Of a stretch of DNA of 64,000 bases, positions 44,973-57,425 are shown in pieces. Position 1 is the first letter of the stretch, and every line of letters begins with the position of its first letter. The stretch spans positions 40,998,671 through 41,062,670 of the forward strand of contig NC_134399.1 in the NCBI RefSeq assembly GCF_050003625.1. Reading direction: 5' to 3'. Below the pieces are notes generated by a model that was not told the origin of the DNA, did no database searches, and worked only from the letters and a program-made list of their open reading frames with translations. The position numbers and the translations under genes were made by a program. The DNA comes from Haematobia irritans. Lineage: Eukaryota > Arthropoda > Insecta > Diptera > Muscidae.

Positions 44973-47900
44973 CTGAAAATATTCAATGATTTTAGAAAAA
45001 AAAACAATCGCATTGAATTTAAATCAAAAATACTCACTTTTTGCAGCATTTGGGGCGCCACATAACCCGAACTGTTCACCACTGGCACATCAACCTTTGT
45101 TGTAGGAACTACTGTTGGCATGGCTGCAATTGGCGAAGGAGACGCAGAAAATTTCTGTGCGGGCCAATTTAGAATATTATGTGGTTTAACGTAACCATTT
45201 TCGGATGGTATAATTTGTGTCTCATGTTGAGGTGTGCTGTTCAGTCCAGATATTTGTGTAATATAACCATTTTCTGTTGGCAAAAATGAATGAGGCGATT
45301 GAGTGAATTCACATCCAGTTATTGCATTAAAAGTAGGCTGCACATAGCTTCCGACATTTTCCGATTGAGTACTCAAACTGTTATCAAATGTCGTTTGGGG
45401 GGAATTATTTTCGCTTGGCTTCAATAGTTCCATCACCATATATGCATCATCAACTCCTGATCTTTGCTGGGCTACTCCACCTTGTCCATTAACTACATCG
45501 ATATTACAATACTGAGTAGAATGATTGGAACCCATATATCCACTACTTTTGCCCAAAGAGCCCGTGGTTAGACCATCTATGCCCCCACCACCAACACCAT
45601 CCATGTGATTGTGGTCTCCACTGTGGCAAGTGTATCCGGAATCATGACTAATTGATGACAAAAGATGTCGACTTTCGTTATTGTAGAAAGAATCTTTGCT
45701 ACGTCGAAAATCATTTCCATCATTTTTTACGGGATAACTTATAGCCTCTAAACCAGGTGGTAGAGCACATGTGATATTAGCCATCTTTTGATACTTTTTA
45801 CGGGCCACATAAAAGGCAGCCATAACGCCTAATGAGGAAACCACAACCAACAAAGCCAACATCGTTACGCGACTCAATTTAGTATCGGAGCAATTTGTTA
45901 CCGGGCCAACGGACCATACCGATTTGTATTGCACAAACTCATCGACGTTACTGTAATGCTTTATCAACTCCATTTGTTTCTCCAGATCATTGCTAACTAC
46001 TTCACATTTCAAGTCTTCATTTTGCTCGTAATAGATGCTTTCGGAAACAAGACTCATATCATCGTTGGTTTTGTTCATTGTAGCTAAGATATACTGATCT
46101 ATTTCCGAATCCCGTCGTGCGACATTCACTGCCCTCACATGAAGCTTAAACCTGTAATCGGCATCTATGCATACTGGAAAATGATAAACACATTCGGTGG
46201 CGTTCAATACTTTGGAGATATGTTGTCTTTGTATGGTGTCCTTGTATAAAACCTCAATAGAAACCTCGTAAAACTCCACACGACCCGACGGAACTTCCGG
46301 AACAGACCATTGAAGAGTATTCTGGGTTTTCTCTTTAGTTCTGATGTGACGTGGATTTGATGGAACTGTAAAATCAAGTAAAATATGGATTGCCAAATTT
46401 AGTTTACACGAATGTCCACATTGTATAAAGATTTATAGTTCATGTAGTAATATGGAATGAAAATAAGCTTGCTATTGGTAAAATACAAATATTTCTAATT
46501 CAATCCTAAAACGTTGTATTTAGCTAGTGTAATCAGAATCAAAATAATGATTTCTAAAGCTATTGAACTTTTTAAATATGGAAAAGTCTTTTCGAGTTAT
46601 CGACTTTTTCCAAAAAAAAAATTTAAAATCGACTTTAAAACTTTTTAAAGATTTGAAGCTTTGAGAAGAATACATTTACAAATTCATATTAACTGCATGT
46701 CTGTACCGTGGTATACCGTTTAAAATTAATTATATCCTCCACAGATACTCTCAAAGATACCATATTTGCACATTCCCCTTTTAATCCAATGTTTACTAGT
46801 ATGTTTATCTAATAAAGTGTACTGGTGAGGATGTGGAAATCCGAAACATTTGTATTCCGTTCGGGCACTTTTATTTGTTTCCCCTAGCTCCATAAAAAAG
46901 CAGTTATACCAGGATGATAATGAAGAAATAATAATAATTTGAATATATAGCAAGAATACTGGGAACTTTGAAAACAATTACTGAAACAATTGCTATAAAA
47001 AGTAGGTCCCTTGTCATTGAGCAGCACTAGAAATCGGACGAAAAATCGAATTCGGGTGCAGCATTCCGTAAAAAAAACGATAATCGACAACCAACCGGTC
47101 TTCACCGTCAACTGATCTATTAATCGAAGCAGAAGATTTCTTAGAAATTTTAAAATTTTTGTTTCAAATCAATATTATTTTGTTGACATTATTTGTATTA
47201 ATTCGTTGAAAGATTTCAAATATAAAACAGCCCAACATTCACAATCGAAATCGTATGTCGCGTGCCGACATAAGTATTAGGGCTGTCACACTGGATTTCG
47301 GGACGGGATTTTTTATTTTGAATCCCGGGATTTATCGGGATACCGAAAAACTAATTCCAATTTGTTTAATTGGAAGCTTTTTAGCATTATTTATTAATAA
47401 ATTTGAGTCTTCATTAAGTGCAAAAGGCCCTTAGATTTCATATACGACAAATTGAGTTAATAAACATTTATGGTACACCTTGAGTAAGAAGATATTATAC
47501 ATGAGGTATACTATAAAAAGCACAATTTCATCAAAAACCGAACTAAACGATAAGGTCCTCCTTTGAACAATGAGTTCATGTGTTAAAAAGTTACGTAAAA
47601 CGATGAATAGACCTAATCTAATCAAAGTCCTTAAAATGTTTTGCTGAGTAAGATAGCGATATGAAATTGGGTTTTAAATTATTTTTGTCCTAATTTTGTT
47701 TTTCTTTCCTTCATATTGTTCAGTTGGACTAAGTGTTCGTTAAGTATGATAGCAATTTGTTATTGGTTTTTAATTAACTCTTATGTTTTATTTATTTTTT
47801 TTTTTGTTAATAAAATTGACAACAATTTTTTGGCGCCGTAGATTGTTATTGCATAAAATATTTAAACAATCCCGAAAATTTCGAGATCCCGAAAAAATCC

Positions 47901-50900
47901 CGGGATTTTATATTTTGAAATCCCGAATCCCGGGATTTATAAAAATTGATCCCGAATGACAGCCCTAATACGTATGCGATTTACCTAAACATTAAAAGAG
48001 AAATTGTACTCTTGCTCACCCACGCTCGGAAGAAGTCAATCGCGTATACTTGCCAACCAATTATAGTGACACTCGAAAGCTCTGGTGACTCATTTAATTA
48101 TCGTTACTCTCCAGATGGTTGTAAGTTCTACATCCTAAGCTGTGCAAGAGCCAATAAAAAGTTTAAAAAATCGTTCGTCAATGAGAACAATGGCGTAGGC
48201 GATTTTAAATATGTGGGAGTGCTTAGAATTGTCAGCACATTTTATTTCGTAAAGCTGAAGAAAAAATGAGTATGATTAACGCGTGCGTGATTACTTTCGT
48301 GAGAATGATTCTCTAAAAACTTCATCCATGCACACACACACGAACAGATTATTTTCGACTTTCAATACCGACATTTGTGTACTTGATAACACGACACGAA
48401 AATCTCGTGTCACGTATACATCTCTTAAAACTATTTCCAAAAAACCCTTTAAAAAATTCGGCTGAATTTTCAACTCATCAAGAACCGTCTTATAGAATTT
48501 ATACAGACATATTTACAATGTTTTCAGAGTTGGAAGTTGAAAGCATATCCTTTTGCCAGCTATACTTTTTCATTTATATTATGTCCCGATTTCATTATAT
48601 TTTTTCTTTTAATATATTGATTGATATTATAGGACTTTTTCTTGTGTTTTCATTTGTGGCTACTAATGAGTTTTCATAAGCGTATCAAGGTACAATATGG
48701 AATATGGAAGAATGAGATACTTACTTCCCACCAGAGTGTCAAGCGTTATATCATTACTGGAGTTCGAAGCTGCAATTGTGTAGGCTACTACATACACTTT
48801 GTATCTTGTAAAGCTACTTAAATTCTCCAGAGTGTATCTCATTTCTCCCTTTGAACATATGGTTTTATTTTGTAGACAATCAATTATATAATTTTCATTG
48901 TTATATCTGCAAATAATAAAAAGGGAAGGGATCAATATTTCATATCGCTAGTTACTTCATATGTTTGTTACTTACTGTATTCTATATTTTCTAAGTACTC
49001 CATTGAGGCGTTCAGGTGAAATCCAGGTTAACACTGCAGAGTTACTAGTAATGTTGTGAGCTTTCAGTTGCAATGGTTTCGAGGGAGCTATTAAACATTA
49101 ATTTTATATTGTTAAAAATAAATTACAAATATTTTATTATGATCACTCTTACCATCTTCGGCTGTTTTTATGATAAGGGGTTCACTCATTTTACCAGGTT
49201 TGAATTTGGAGAACATAAGCATTTCGATTTTATACGTTGAGAATGGATCCAAACCTCTAATAACAAGCTCTTTGGCTGATACACGCAATTTACCAGTTAT
49301 GGGATCAGAGCACACCGACTTTTCAGCATTATTAAAATCTTGGCGTAACCGGCAGTATGTGAAACTATAGCCTTCGAGTAGGGAAGGACATACATGATCT
49401 GAACGCCATTTTACAGTTATATTACGGGCTGAGATGGAATATATTTCGAGTTCCATTGTTGGTAGATCACTAGTGCCATCCGCTGCACACATCCAATGCA
49501 TACCCGAATTAAAATCATGATAGTTGGCCGAAACCGCCATATTAAGATTTTTGTCTTCCCTCTGTGGTTTAGTTTTGAAAACGGATGTATTTTTGCTTAC
49601 ATGTTCAAAGTTAACCGTACCCTGAAATCAAAAGTCAGAATTTGTATATGTTTAAATGTTAAAATCATGGAAAAATTGGAAAATTGTAGGAGAGTTGTTC
49701 ATGTTTGCATGATTTGACATCGGATTTGTTCACTCAAATTCCTTATAACTTTGTCATTTTTCGATCGTTTTTCGTCTTCTAGTTTGTCTTATTGCTTACG
49801 TCAGAGTATCATCTATACGACCATGAAGAGAAACCAATTTTTTTCAATGGTTTGTACTTTTCCGGTGGAAAAGGGTCACTGTAAAAAATAATTTTTTTTT
49901 TTTTGAAAATTTGCCCTTTTTGCATCGATAGTTTGAACCACTTAACTTATCACCAATTATACACGATTATTCGTCATCTCAATACCTTTCATTAAAGTAC
50001 CAACAACGATAAAATTGGACATTTCTAACTCGAGATATAATTTGTTTAGTGAAAAAAGAGCGAACAACTGAAAATAACGGGATATCTCAAAAACTGTTCC
50101 ATTAACAAAAATTTTACCATTTTTTTCGAATTCAGCAGACCAAAATACATAATTTGGAGTAAATTTTACCAAAAAACTACCAAACAAAAAAAATATTTTT
50201 ATAGAAAATTGGTTAAAATTTTATTTTGGTCAAAATTTTTTCGAAAATGTCAAAATTTTATTTCTATCGAAAATGTCAAAATTTTATTTCTATAGAAAAT
50301 TTTGTCAAAATTTTATTTCTATAGAAAATTTTGTCAAAATTTTATTTCTATAGAAAATGTTGTCAAAATTTTATTTCTATAGAAAATTTTGTCAAAAATT
50401 CATTTCTATAGAAAATCTTGTCAACATTTTATTTCTTTTATATTTTTATCAAAATTTTATTTCTATAGATAATTTTGTCAAAATTTCATTTCTATAGAAA
50501 ATCTTGTCAACATTTTATTTCTATAGAAAATTTTGTCAAAATTTTATTTCTACGTCTTAGTTGAAGAGGAATATTTTGCAAAACCTACCAAAACAAAGTG
50601 TCTACAACATCATTGGACTTAAATTTCAGGCATCATAAGGTGGGTACAACCAACATTTGATCGGTAAAATCATAACACCTATCTTAATGGGTTAGATAAA
50701 TCTTCAATTTAAATATCGGCGTCATGAAAAAATTTATTATTTTATATCCTCATTTGTTAATGACTATAATACATACAACCCCAGATTTTAAACTACAAAC
50801 TAATCGTATACAAATTGCTACTGGTAGATACTGAAGAAGTAAAATCTGGAGATGGGTCTCAAAGGAGGCTACATCAAGACAAAAAATGACCGGTATCAGA

Positions 50901-53900
50901 GTTCAGTGTTTTGGATGTGAATTAAAAAATGTTGTGGTATTTTGACAAATAATTAATTTTTAATGCAATCTAACGTTTATGTGAAAAACTTGACCTCAAA
51001 TATTTTCAAAATTTCGCAATTTTTCTAGAATGAATTTAGAAATTTTGTTGACAAAATTTAAATAATTTGTACCATTTTATAATCCTTGCTCTGTTTTTAA
51101 CATATTTGAAACAAAAAATGTTAAAATTTTCATTTGAAAGTATGAAAAAAGTGTGTTATAAAAAATTGAATTAAAAGAACTTCCTGAGAGCTAAAATAAA
51201 GAACACCTCTGGAAGGACATTTTTGGAAGTGCTTTTAAAGTTGTGCCTTTAGAAGTACTTCCAAATTTCTTTGCTGGGAGGTCCAAAGTAATGTCGGATT
51301 GAATAGTTTACAATCGTGTAGTATATTCTCGCAATGGCTCCGGTTAATTTTAAGCATATCAAGCATTCTCAATTCGAAATTGACTTGCCGGGAGACAAGA
51401 AATTATAGTTTTATTTTCAATTACATTTTTCTGTTTCATGACATCAAAATAAAACTGCTATTTTGGCGAGCTTAAACATCTCAAATTTCATGATACTGGT
51501 AGCGTGGTTCATGGTGGTTGTCCCATTTTGAGTTTTGTAACATCTGACAAGAAAATGTTTTGGAAGATCTTTTAGAGCCGTTTTAGAGCTACATTTTGGT
51601 CTTAAAGCATTAAAACACAAATAAGACTCAGCAAAGTTACTTAAAGCATGTACAAACCAAGATATGTTTTTTATGAAGTGTGGAACATGATTTTGTAGCT
51701 AAGAATGGCTAAAATGGCTCTGATTCGCCGTATGCCAATTCCATGGACTTTTCTATTTGGGTCGATTTAAAGAGCAGCATAAGGACTAAAAAATATCAAC
51801 ATGGGCATAGTAATGGACCAAAATATCAGCAGATTACATTTGTACAGCTTGTACTCTTTTTTTTTGCGAACTCAGAGCAATATTCTAGGCAAAATGTGGA
51901 CATATCGAGCAAAGGTAAAGGCGTCTGAAAACTTTACTACAAGAAATATATGATAGTTTGAATTGGTAATTCGCCGTTCATATTATCAGTTTATCTGTAA
52001 AAAAAATCATACAGTGTGACCAAAAGCTAAGAATTGTCGGAGATAAGCAAAAAAATCGATAAATGTGTAATCGATCACATTCATTCGCAGCTTATCGATC
52101 ATGTCGTCTAATATAAATTATGATGTGGCCAACATCTGTCTCGTATCGTACGGATAAACTGAAATCCTCAAACTTACGTGATTTCTATAGTTTAACTGGG
52201 GGCTAACTAAGTTTTATTTGTTTTCATTTTATTTCGTTTTTTGTTTCTTGCTGTTGGCAATGCTAGAAAAATTGATGCCATTCGACCATTTTTCGATACG
52301 AAAATAGATTCGATACCGAATGCATTGTCTCCAAAATCAGTAAATATAAACGAAATTGAATTTATTTTATAGAGCAATGGATTTCACACTTGTGTGTTTC
52401 CGATTTGCACGCACGAAACCAATATGAAGAATTATTTTGAAAACCCCTGGAATGCTTACCTCACAATCATTAGGAGTTGCTTTCTTCGATTGACACCAGA
52501 AAACCGTGTAGTCTATTAAGCCTTCTAGTTTTCTAGGTGCATTCCATGACAGCGTATAAATGTGATTTTCGGCATCATATACATTTCTTATCCATAACGG
52601 AGAAGTTGTACCCTCATGACGCTCGGACCAAGCCGGTATTGTTATTGTACTATTGTCTGGAGACTCTCCCTCAGCATTACTGCTTTTAATGACAAATTCA
52701 TAACGTTGAGTTTTATTCCACGGCAATACTGCAGATATCCGATTAATCTGAATGCTCTCTCTAAAGCTGTGTGTAAGAAAAAAATGGGAACCTTTTTAGG
52801 AAAAAGTTTATGAAAGTATACAACATGCAACTTACTTTTCATCCACTTCAAGTCCACCAACTTTGATTTGCTTCAAAATATACTGAAAATTGGGACCATT
52901 CTCCCTATATTCTGGCAACTGATGCCAATAGAGACGAAGGGTTGTTTCCGCAGGATCAATGTAAAAACTACCAACATCTGTAAGAGGTGCGGCCGATGGT
53001 GGGCATGCAGCTGTCTGAAACTCTTGGACATATGGCTCGCTCCAGTATGAATCATCATAGCCCGTCGAAGATTTATTCACACGAATTCGTACACTTAGTT
53101 CATAGCGAAAATACGCATATGGAATGTTGCGCACATGAAGTTTGAATTCTGAGCGATTGTTACGTGCCACAAAATCGGTGTGATTAATCCAGTCGACTCC
53201 ACGATCTTTTGGGCGTAAACGTATTTCATATTGCAAGCCTTTGGCGGCATAGGAACTATACTTGGGATTGTACCATTTTATAATGACCGAATCATTGGTA
53301 ATTTTTTCAAAAATGTATACTGGTTTGGCAGGTATGACTGTATCATAGAACAAATGATATTAAACAAAGCTATAGGTTAAATAATTTTATAACTAATTAC
53401 CGCTCTCATAATGGTTTATCCAAAAGTTTTGTTCATGTTTGCCCAAGTCATTGGTAATCTCCAATGTAAAATTGAAATATTCATGAGTTGTTCGATAGTT
53501 GTTCTGATCCAAGGTCAAATTGCAGATGGCCTGATATTCTTGCATTTCCATTGTACATGTTTGTATATAATTCTGTGAATAAATTGTAGTGTAAACACGA
53601 TTTCCATTTTCATCCAACTCTGAAGTGTGAAATAACTACAAAAGTTTAGGTGATGCAACCAACGAACAAATAGATTGAAGAGTGAAGAAATGTGCATTCC
53701 AAAACAAAGCCCAATGTGCCCCATGGTATGTTTTGTTTTTACATTTTTATTATTTTATTATTATTTTGTTGTTGTTCATGACGTTGATGTTACGTGTTGT
53801 TGTTGTTGTTCATATATTAGTATTAATTGGTAAATAAAGAAATAAACCACAACCTCCAACCGAATATGCATTTTCATTCATTTTGCAATACGAGAGCATT

Positions 53901-56900
53901 GGGAAAATTCATTTTCATTATTAGTCCAATACAAATGCCGATTTGTTAATTGATAAACAAATTGTTGTTGTGGTTATTATTGTTTATTGTTAGTAGCCAA
54001 GGAATTGATATATTTAGTGATAAGGTAATGTTTGGAATGGATAAGTATTTTTGTGATAGGGTGTATTTAGTGTGTTAATTCAAAGAGGAAGTTAGTTACA
54101 TCATTAGGGGGAGTGAGTAAAAGATCGTGCACAAATGTCCCAAAATATGAAAAAAAAGAAAAAACCGAAATAAATACAAAAACATTAGCAAAATTTTTAG
54201 TTATTATAAACAGGTGTTAATTATAATGTGGATCTTAAATAAAAACTTTATTATATACAAAGGCAGCAAATCCTAACAGGCTCTGCAGAAAGGCAAAACA
54301 AGCTATAGAAATGACAAATGGAACTATGTCCGAGAATTTTATCATGAACCCGGTAGAGACAGAAATATGTCATCCAATACAAACCCTATTTAATATATCG
54401 ATTCGAGATACCTGGGCAAAACTAAACTTATATTTGACAAGTAGAAACCTCAGACAGAGAACTGATTTGGTCGTAACCTATCTCCCTTTATGTACTCATA
54501 TCTGATGATATTACTCTCGACAAACACAATATACGAGTAATTAGGCCGGGACAAATATGGTAAACGCCTATGGAGTAGAGAAAAGCATATTGCAACGGGT
54601 TCGGTGGACTGAATGCGGGGAAACCGGGGAAGTGGGAACCACATCTATAAGGACGTCGAAGCAAATATTGCATATCAGTCTTATAGATACACAGGCCAAG
54701 AATGGAAGAAGGGCGGATGTGGTGGCGATTAGATTTAGAGCAATGCGAGTTTGGACGGCGACTATAAAAGAGACGAACACTCTAAATATATTGCGGGTAA
54801 AAGTTTAAGATAATACTAACTCAGCAATAGTTCGCCAGCGGACATAAGAGCAACTGGTTGGCTGATAAGTCCCCGGTCTGACACATAGATGGCCTCGCTA
54901 GTATTAAATGCATATTATTTTTATATAGTACCAACCTTCAAATGATTCTTGTCAAAATTTGACGTCTGTAGGTCAATTAGTTTGTGAGATAGAGCGCCTT
55001 TTGTAAAGCAACTTTTGTTATTGTGAAAAAAATGGAAAAAAAGGAATTTCGTGTTTTGATAAAATACTGTTTTCTGAAGGGAAAAAATACGGTGGAAGCA
55101 AAAACTTGGCTTGATATTGAGTTTCCGGACTCTGCCCCAGAAAAATCAAAAATAATTGATTGGTATGCAAAATTCAAGCGTGGTGAAATGAGCACGAAGG
55201 ACGACGAACGCAGTGGACGAGGTGGTTACCGACGAAAACATCAAAAAAATCCACAAAATGATTTTGAATGACCGTAAAATGAAGTTGATAGAGATAACAG
55301 AGGCTTAAAAATATCAAAGGAACGTGTTGGTCATATCATTAATCAATATTTGATGATTCTGAGCGGTGTTTGCAGCTGTTAACTCGCAATACACCCGAGT
55401 TTTTCCGTCGATATGTGACAATGGATGAAACATGTCGCGCGATTAGAAGGGAAAAACCATCAACAGTGACTATTATATGGCGTTATTGGAGCGTATGTCG
55501 AAATCGCGGCAAAACGGCCCCATATGAAGAAGAAAAAAAGTGTTGTTCCACCAAAACAACGCACCGTGCCACAAGTCATTGAGAACGATGGCAAAAATTC
55601 CTGAATTGGGCTTCGAATTGCTTCCCCACCAACCGTATTCTCCAGATCTGGCCCCCAGCGACTTTTTCTTATTCTCAGACCTCAAAAGGATGCTCGCAGG
55701 GAAAAAATTTGGCTGCAATGAAGAGGTGATCGCCGAAACTGAGGCCTATTTTGAGGCAAAATCGAAGGAGTACTACCAAAATGGTATCAAAAAATTTGAA
55801 GGTCGTTATAATCGTTGTATCGCTTTTGAAGGGAACTATGTTGAATAATAAGAACTAATTTTGACAAAAAAATGTGTTTTTCTTTGTTAGACCGGGGACT
55901 TATCAGCCAACCTGTTATGGTGACTAGATACAGTGCTACTTAATGAAAAATTTGTGATATTTTTTCTTGTGGCCCAAATTGTGGAAAAAATTGTATCCTT
56001 TTGATATTTTATAAGAAGTGTGTCCAAATTTGTGACCCTTTGTTTTAAAGTAGTGTATTGTTTTTCCTCTTTTGGAATAGGAGTTTGCCGTATTCGGGCT
56101 TTGGTGTATATCTATATATATGAGGCGAAGAAGACCGGACTTTCCCTTTCAACCCAATTCCCTTTCAACCCAAATCTGGCCCTGTTTGAAATCCTGTTTT
56201 TTTTTTTTTTTTTTTGAGTTGAACACAATTGGAAATATTCGACTTGTACCTATGCCCAATAAACATGAAATTTTGTTTTTTTATTTGCAAATTTAAGTTA
56301 TTTTACATGAAATTATTTTTGTTTTTGAACACATGACGATTTGATCTTTGCCCTCACCTGGATGAGGGAATAAATATGTGTACATATTTTCGGTATTTTG
56401 GCCATAATCCAATTTCTATAAGTATGTGTTGAGGACGATCGAATATAATTATGGGCCACTAACGTTGGCATTGAAATGCGATGTTTTGAAATATTCTCGA
56501 AATATACACAGGGGTCATTTAAAACCATATAAAGATATGCGGTAACAAATTTCAATGAATTCTACATCAATTTCTAATAAATTAATTGTATGCACTAGTC
56601 GAGTATTTTTCCCAGAAAAGGCCTATATAATATGTACGGCTTCAATTTTTCTGAAATAAATATGTATGCCTATATCTACAGTTATAATGTAAACAAAAAT
56701 ATATAAAGGGCGCAGTTAAATAAAAAGGAAAATAAACAAAGTTGCAAAACTTATTCCTCATATCAATCGATAACGCAACGGTGTGTAAATAATTGATTAA
56801 TTGCAAGACGACTCTACAAGAGTCGACAAGAGTGATTAGTCCGAACTACATATACAATAATTCAATACAGTGCAGAAAAAAAAACAAACTATGAATACAA

Positions 56901-57425
56901 AGTGCTATCATAAATATCTTACTACTACTGGAGATATCAATAGGCATTTAATGAGAAAAATCGCTTAAAACTAACACTACAATTCTAAACCATTTTACTT
57001 TTTGCTAACTTACCGCCGACACTGCTGAATAGAACAAATTGTATTTGGTTGGTATAAAATTATGTGGTACTGTAAAATTGCACACCATATATGTGTAATC
57101 ATATCCTCGGCATTTGAAATCGGTTACATTTACGGGAGGAGTACCTACAAATGAATAATAGCGTAAAAGAGTAAATAATTTTCTATGAGGATGAATAATG
57201 TATGAACAGTTGACAGTAGCTTAACCATGATGTAAGATTGTAAATACTATAAAGATGACACAATTTAACACCATACCAATGGAAGGAGGAAATAGAAACG
57301 TGGGTGAACTTACCAACTACAACGTGTGTAACGCCTATAGCCAATTCGCCACTTTTGCATACGTAATTACGCTCCTGTTCTTTGGCATTTCGTAAGTGAA
57401 ATACGATAGTGTTTTCATTTATTAT
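44787..57425 (-). CDS. dome: domeless, JAK/STAT pathway cytokine receptor (ten exons, N-terminus missing)
   Basis: Type I receptor for Unpaired-type ligands; it signals through the JAK kinase Hopscotch and Stat92E (Drosophila knowledge). Joined exons give 1181 residues: an N-terminal segment, a cytokine-binding module with paired cysteines (FKCRGYDYTYMVCNF; TCTMEMQEYQAICNL) and a degenerate WSxWS-like YWSEP, further fibronectin III repeats, a membrane helix near residues 843-865 (VTMLALLVVVSSLGVMAAF), then a cytoplasmic tail. The tail has a box1-like ALPPGL just inside the membrane and tyrosines in YITQ and YVTQ, which fit the YxxQ STAT-docking motif. Drosophila Dome is about 1280 residues, so roughly 70-100 N-terminal residues including the signal peptide are missing. 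No stops or shifts disturb the exons; likely functional. Confidence 0.92.
45038..46365 (-). CDS. dome: dome exon i: last FNIII, membrane helix, most of the tail
   Basis: Acceptor GATTTTACAG, donor CAAAA|GTGAGT; phases 1 to 0. The last FNIII (PSNPRHIRTKEKTQNTLQW) is followed by a juxtamembrane stretch, the helix at about 45800-45870, KKYQKMANITCALPPGLEAI and a Ser/Asn/Gly-rich tail. Tail tyrosines include YCNI, YMVM, YVQP, YITQ, YVKP and YVAP; YITQ fits YxxQ, and YMVM is of a general SH2-binding (YxxM) form. Confidence 0.92.
47278..47967. mobile_element. hAT-like MITE, 690 bp, in a dome intron
   Basis: TAGGGCTGTCA at the left and TGACAGCCCTA at the right are perfect inverted ends. The flanking 8 bases, ATAAGTAT (47270-47277) and ATACGTAT (47968-47975), differ at one place and look like the target duplication. 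Both subterminal regions carry ATCCCGGGATTT motifs. No transposase inside. Confidence 0.82.
48275..48425. repeat. CACGCTCACG-type repeat, copy 2
   Basis: GATTACTTTCGTGAG, CACACACACACGAACAG, GATTATTTTCGACTTTC and CTCGTGTCACGTATACATC parallel the repeat at 42030-42215 in the same order. Confidence 0.5.
48725..48906 (-). CDS. dome: dome exon h
   Basis: Acceptor TTATTTGCAG, donor GGGAA|GTAAGT; phases 2 to 1. Encodes YNNENYIIDCLQNKTICS and LENLSSFTRYKVYVVAYT, second half of the same FNIII repeat. Confidence 0.9.
48976..49087 (-). CDS. dome: dome exon g
   Basis: Acceptor GTTTAATAG, donor ATACA|GTAAGT; phases 1 to 2. Encodes APSKPLQLKAHNITSNSAV and LTWISPERLNGVLRKYRIQ, first half of an FNIII repeat. 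Confidence 0.9.
49153..49621 (-). CDS. dome: dome exon f
   Basis: Acceptor TTGATTTCAG, donor GATG|GTAAGA; phases 0 to 1. Encodes GTVNFEHVSKNTSVFK, then MHWMCAADGTSDLPTMELEI and an FNIII strand pattern (ITVKWRSDHVCPSLLEGY, LDPFSTYKIEMLMFSKF). The 2.8-kb intron before it contains the palindromic minisatellite. Confidence 0.9.
49622..52459 (-). other. dome intron between exons e and f
   Basis: 2.84 kb, AT-rich, with the palindromic minisatellite at 50190-50560. No transposase or exon-like frame recognised elsewhere in it. Confidence 0.75.
50190..50560 (+). repeat. Palindromic 28-29-bp minisatellite in dome intron
   Basis: About twelve units of TTTCTATAGAAAATTTTGTC plus AAAATTTTA. It is preceded by ACCAAAAAACTACCAAAC, a weaker version of the flank seen at the other copies. 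Confidence 0.85.
52460..52766 (-). CDS. dome: dome exon e
   Basis: Acceptor TTACACACAG, donor GAG|GTAAGC; phases 2 to 0. Encodes QINRISAVLPWNKTQRYEF, PLWIRNVYDAENHIYTLSW and WCQSKKATPNDCE of an FNIII repeat. Confidence 0.9.
52836..53337 (-). CDS. dome: dome exon d
   Basis: Acceptor TATGATACAG, donor GAAAA|GTAAGT; phases 1 to 2. Encodes IPAKPVYIFEKITNDSVIIK, the second domain of the cytokine-binding module ending in DDSYWSEPYVQEF, then the start of the next FNIII domain. YWSEP stands where vertebrate class I receptors have WSxWS. Confidence 0.9.
53401..53617 (-). CDS. dome: dome exon c
   Basis: The donor is AGCG|GTAATT. The intron ends CTTCAGAG, giving two possible acceptors two bases apart; only the second keeps the frame from exon b (LDENGNRVYTTIYSQN), so I start at 53617. 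Encodes the second Cys pair (TCTMEMQEYQAICNL) and FNFTLEITNDLG. An additional small exon in the 3.4-kb intron upstream would change this choice. Confidence 0.8.
54853..55915 (+). mobile_element. mariner element, Himar1-like, copy 3, in a dome intron
   Basis: Left terminal repeat CTGGTTGGCTGATAAGTCCC from about 54853 and right one ending ACTTATCAGCCAACCTGT at 55915, with TA at 55916-55917. TA is not clear on the left. About 1063 bp, so some 200 bp of interior is deleted. It is antisense to dome. Confidence 0.92.
55032..55848 (+). pseudogene. mariner transposase, internally deleted (copy 3)
   Basis: The start ATG at 55032 and the N-terminal DNA-binding region are good (KKEFRVLIKYCFLKGKNTVE to FKRGEMST). 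A loss of about 8 bp near 55220 shifts the frame. A deletion after VTMDETC removes much of the catalytic core up to REKPSTVTI. From 55540 the last part reads LFHQNNAPCHKS (catalytic Asp replaced by Asn) and YSPDLAPSDFFLFSDLKRM to the TAA at 55846-55848. Confidence 0.9.
57014..57144 (-). CDS. dome: dome exon b
   Basis: Acceptor CATTTGTAG, donor GGCG|GTAAGT; phases 1 to 0. Encodes TPPVNVTDFKCRGYDYTYMV and CNFTVPHNF, the first half of the first cytokine-binding FNIII domain with its Cys pair. Confidence 0.88.
57314..57425 (-). CDS. dome: dome exon a (first exon visible)
   Basis: Acceptor TTTTGCAG, donor G|GTAAGTTC; phases 0 to 1. Encodes IINENTIVFHLRNAKEQERN, a Cys and THVVV, the N-terminal immunoglobulin-like or FNIII-like part. 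The preceding exon should end in phase 0 and carry the signal peptide; I found none between here and 64000. Confidence 0.85.

Larger units (their letters stand above)
46366..48724 (-). other. dome intron between exons h and i
   Basis: 2.36 kb. Holds a hAT-like MITE (47278-47967), a CACG-rich repeat (48275-48425) and a degenerate SINE scrap near 46993-47040 (TATAAAAAGTAGGTCCCTTG). No exon-like frame. Confidence 0.75.
53618..57013 (-). other. dome intron between exons b and c
   Basis: 3.4 kb, containing mariner copy 3 (54853-55915). The rest is AT-rich, with a TTG-rich stretch near 53800 and a T-run near 56190. A small additional exon cannot be excluded. Confidence 0.7.

Noticed and set aside
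52010..52110. CAGTGTGACCAAAAGC and ATCGAT-rich stretch as a P-element-like end or insulator site
   Set aside because: No opposite end or target duplication found; ATCGAT motifs alone are too common.
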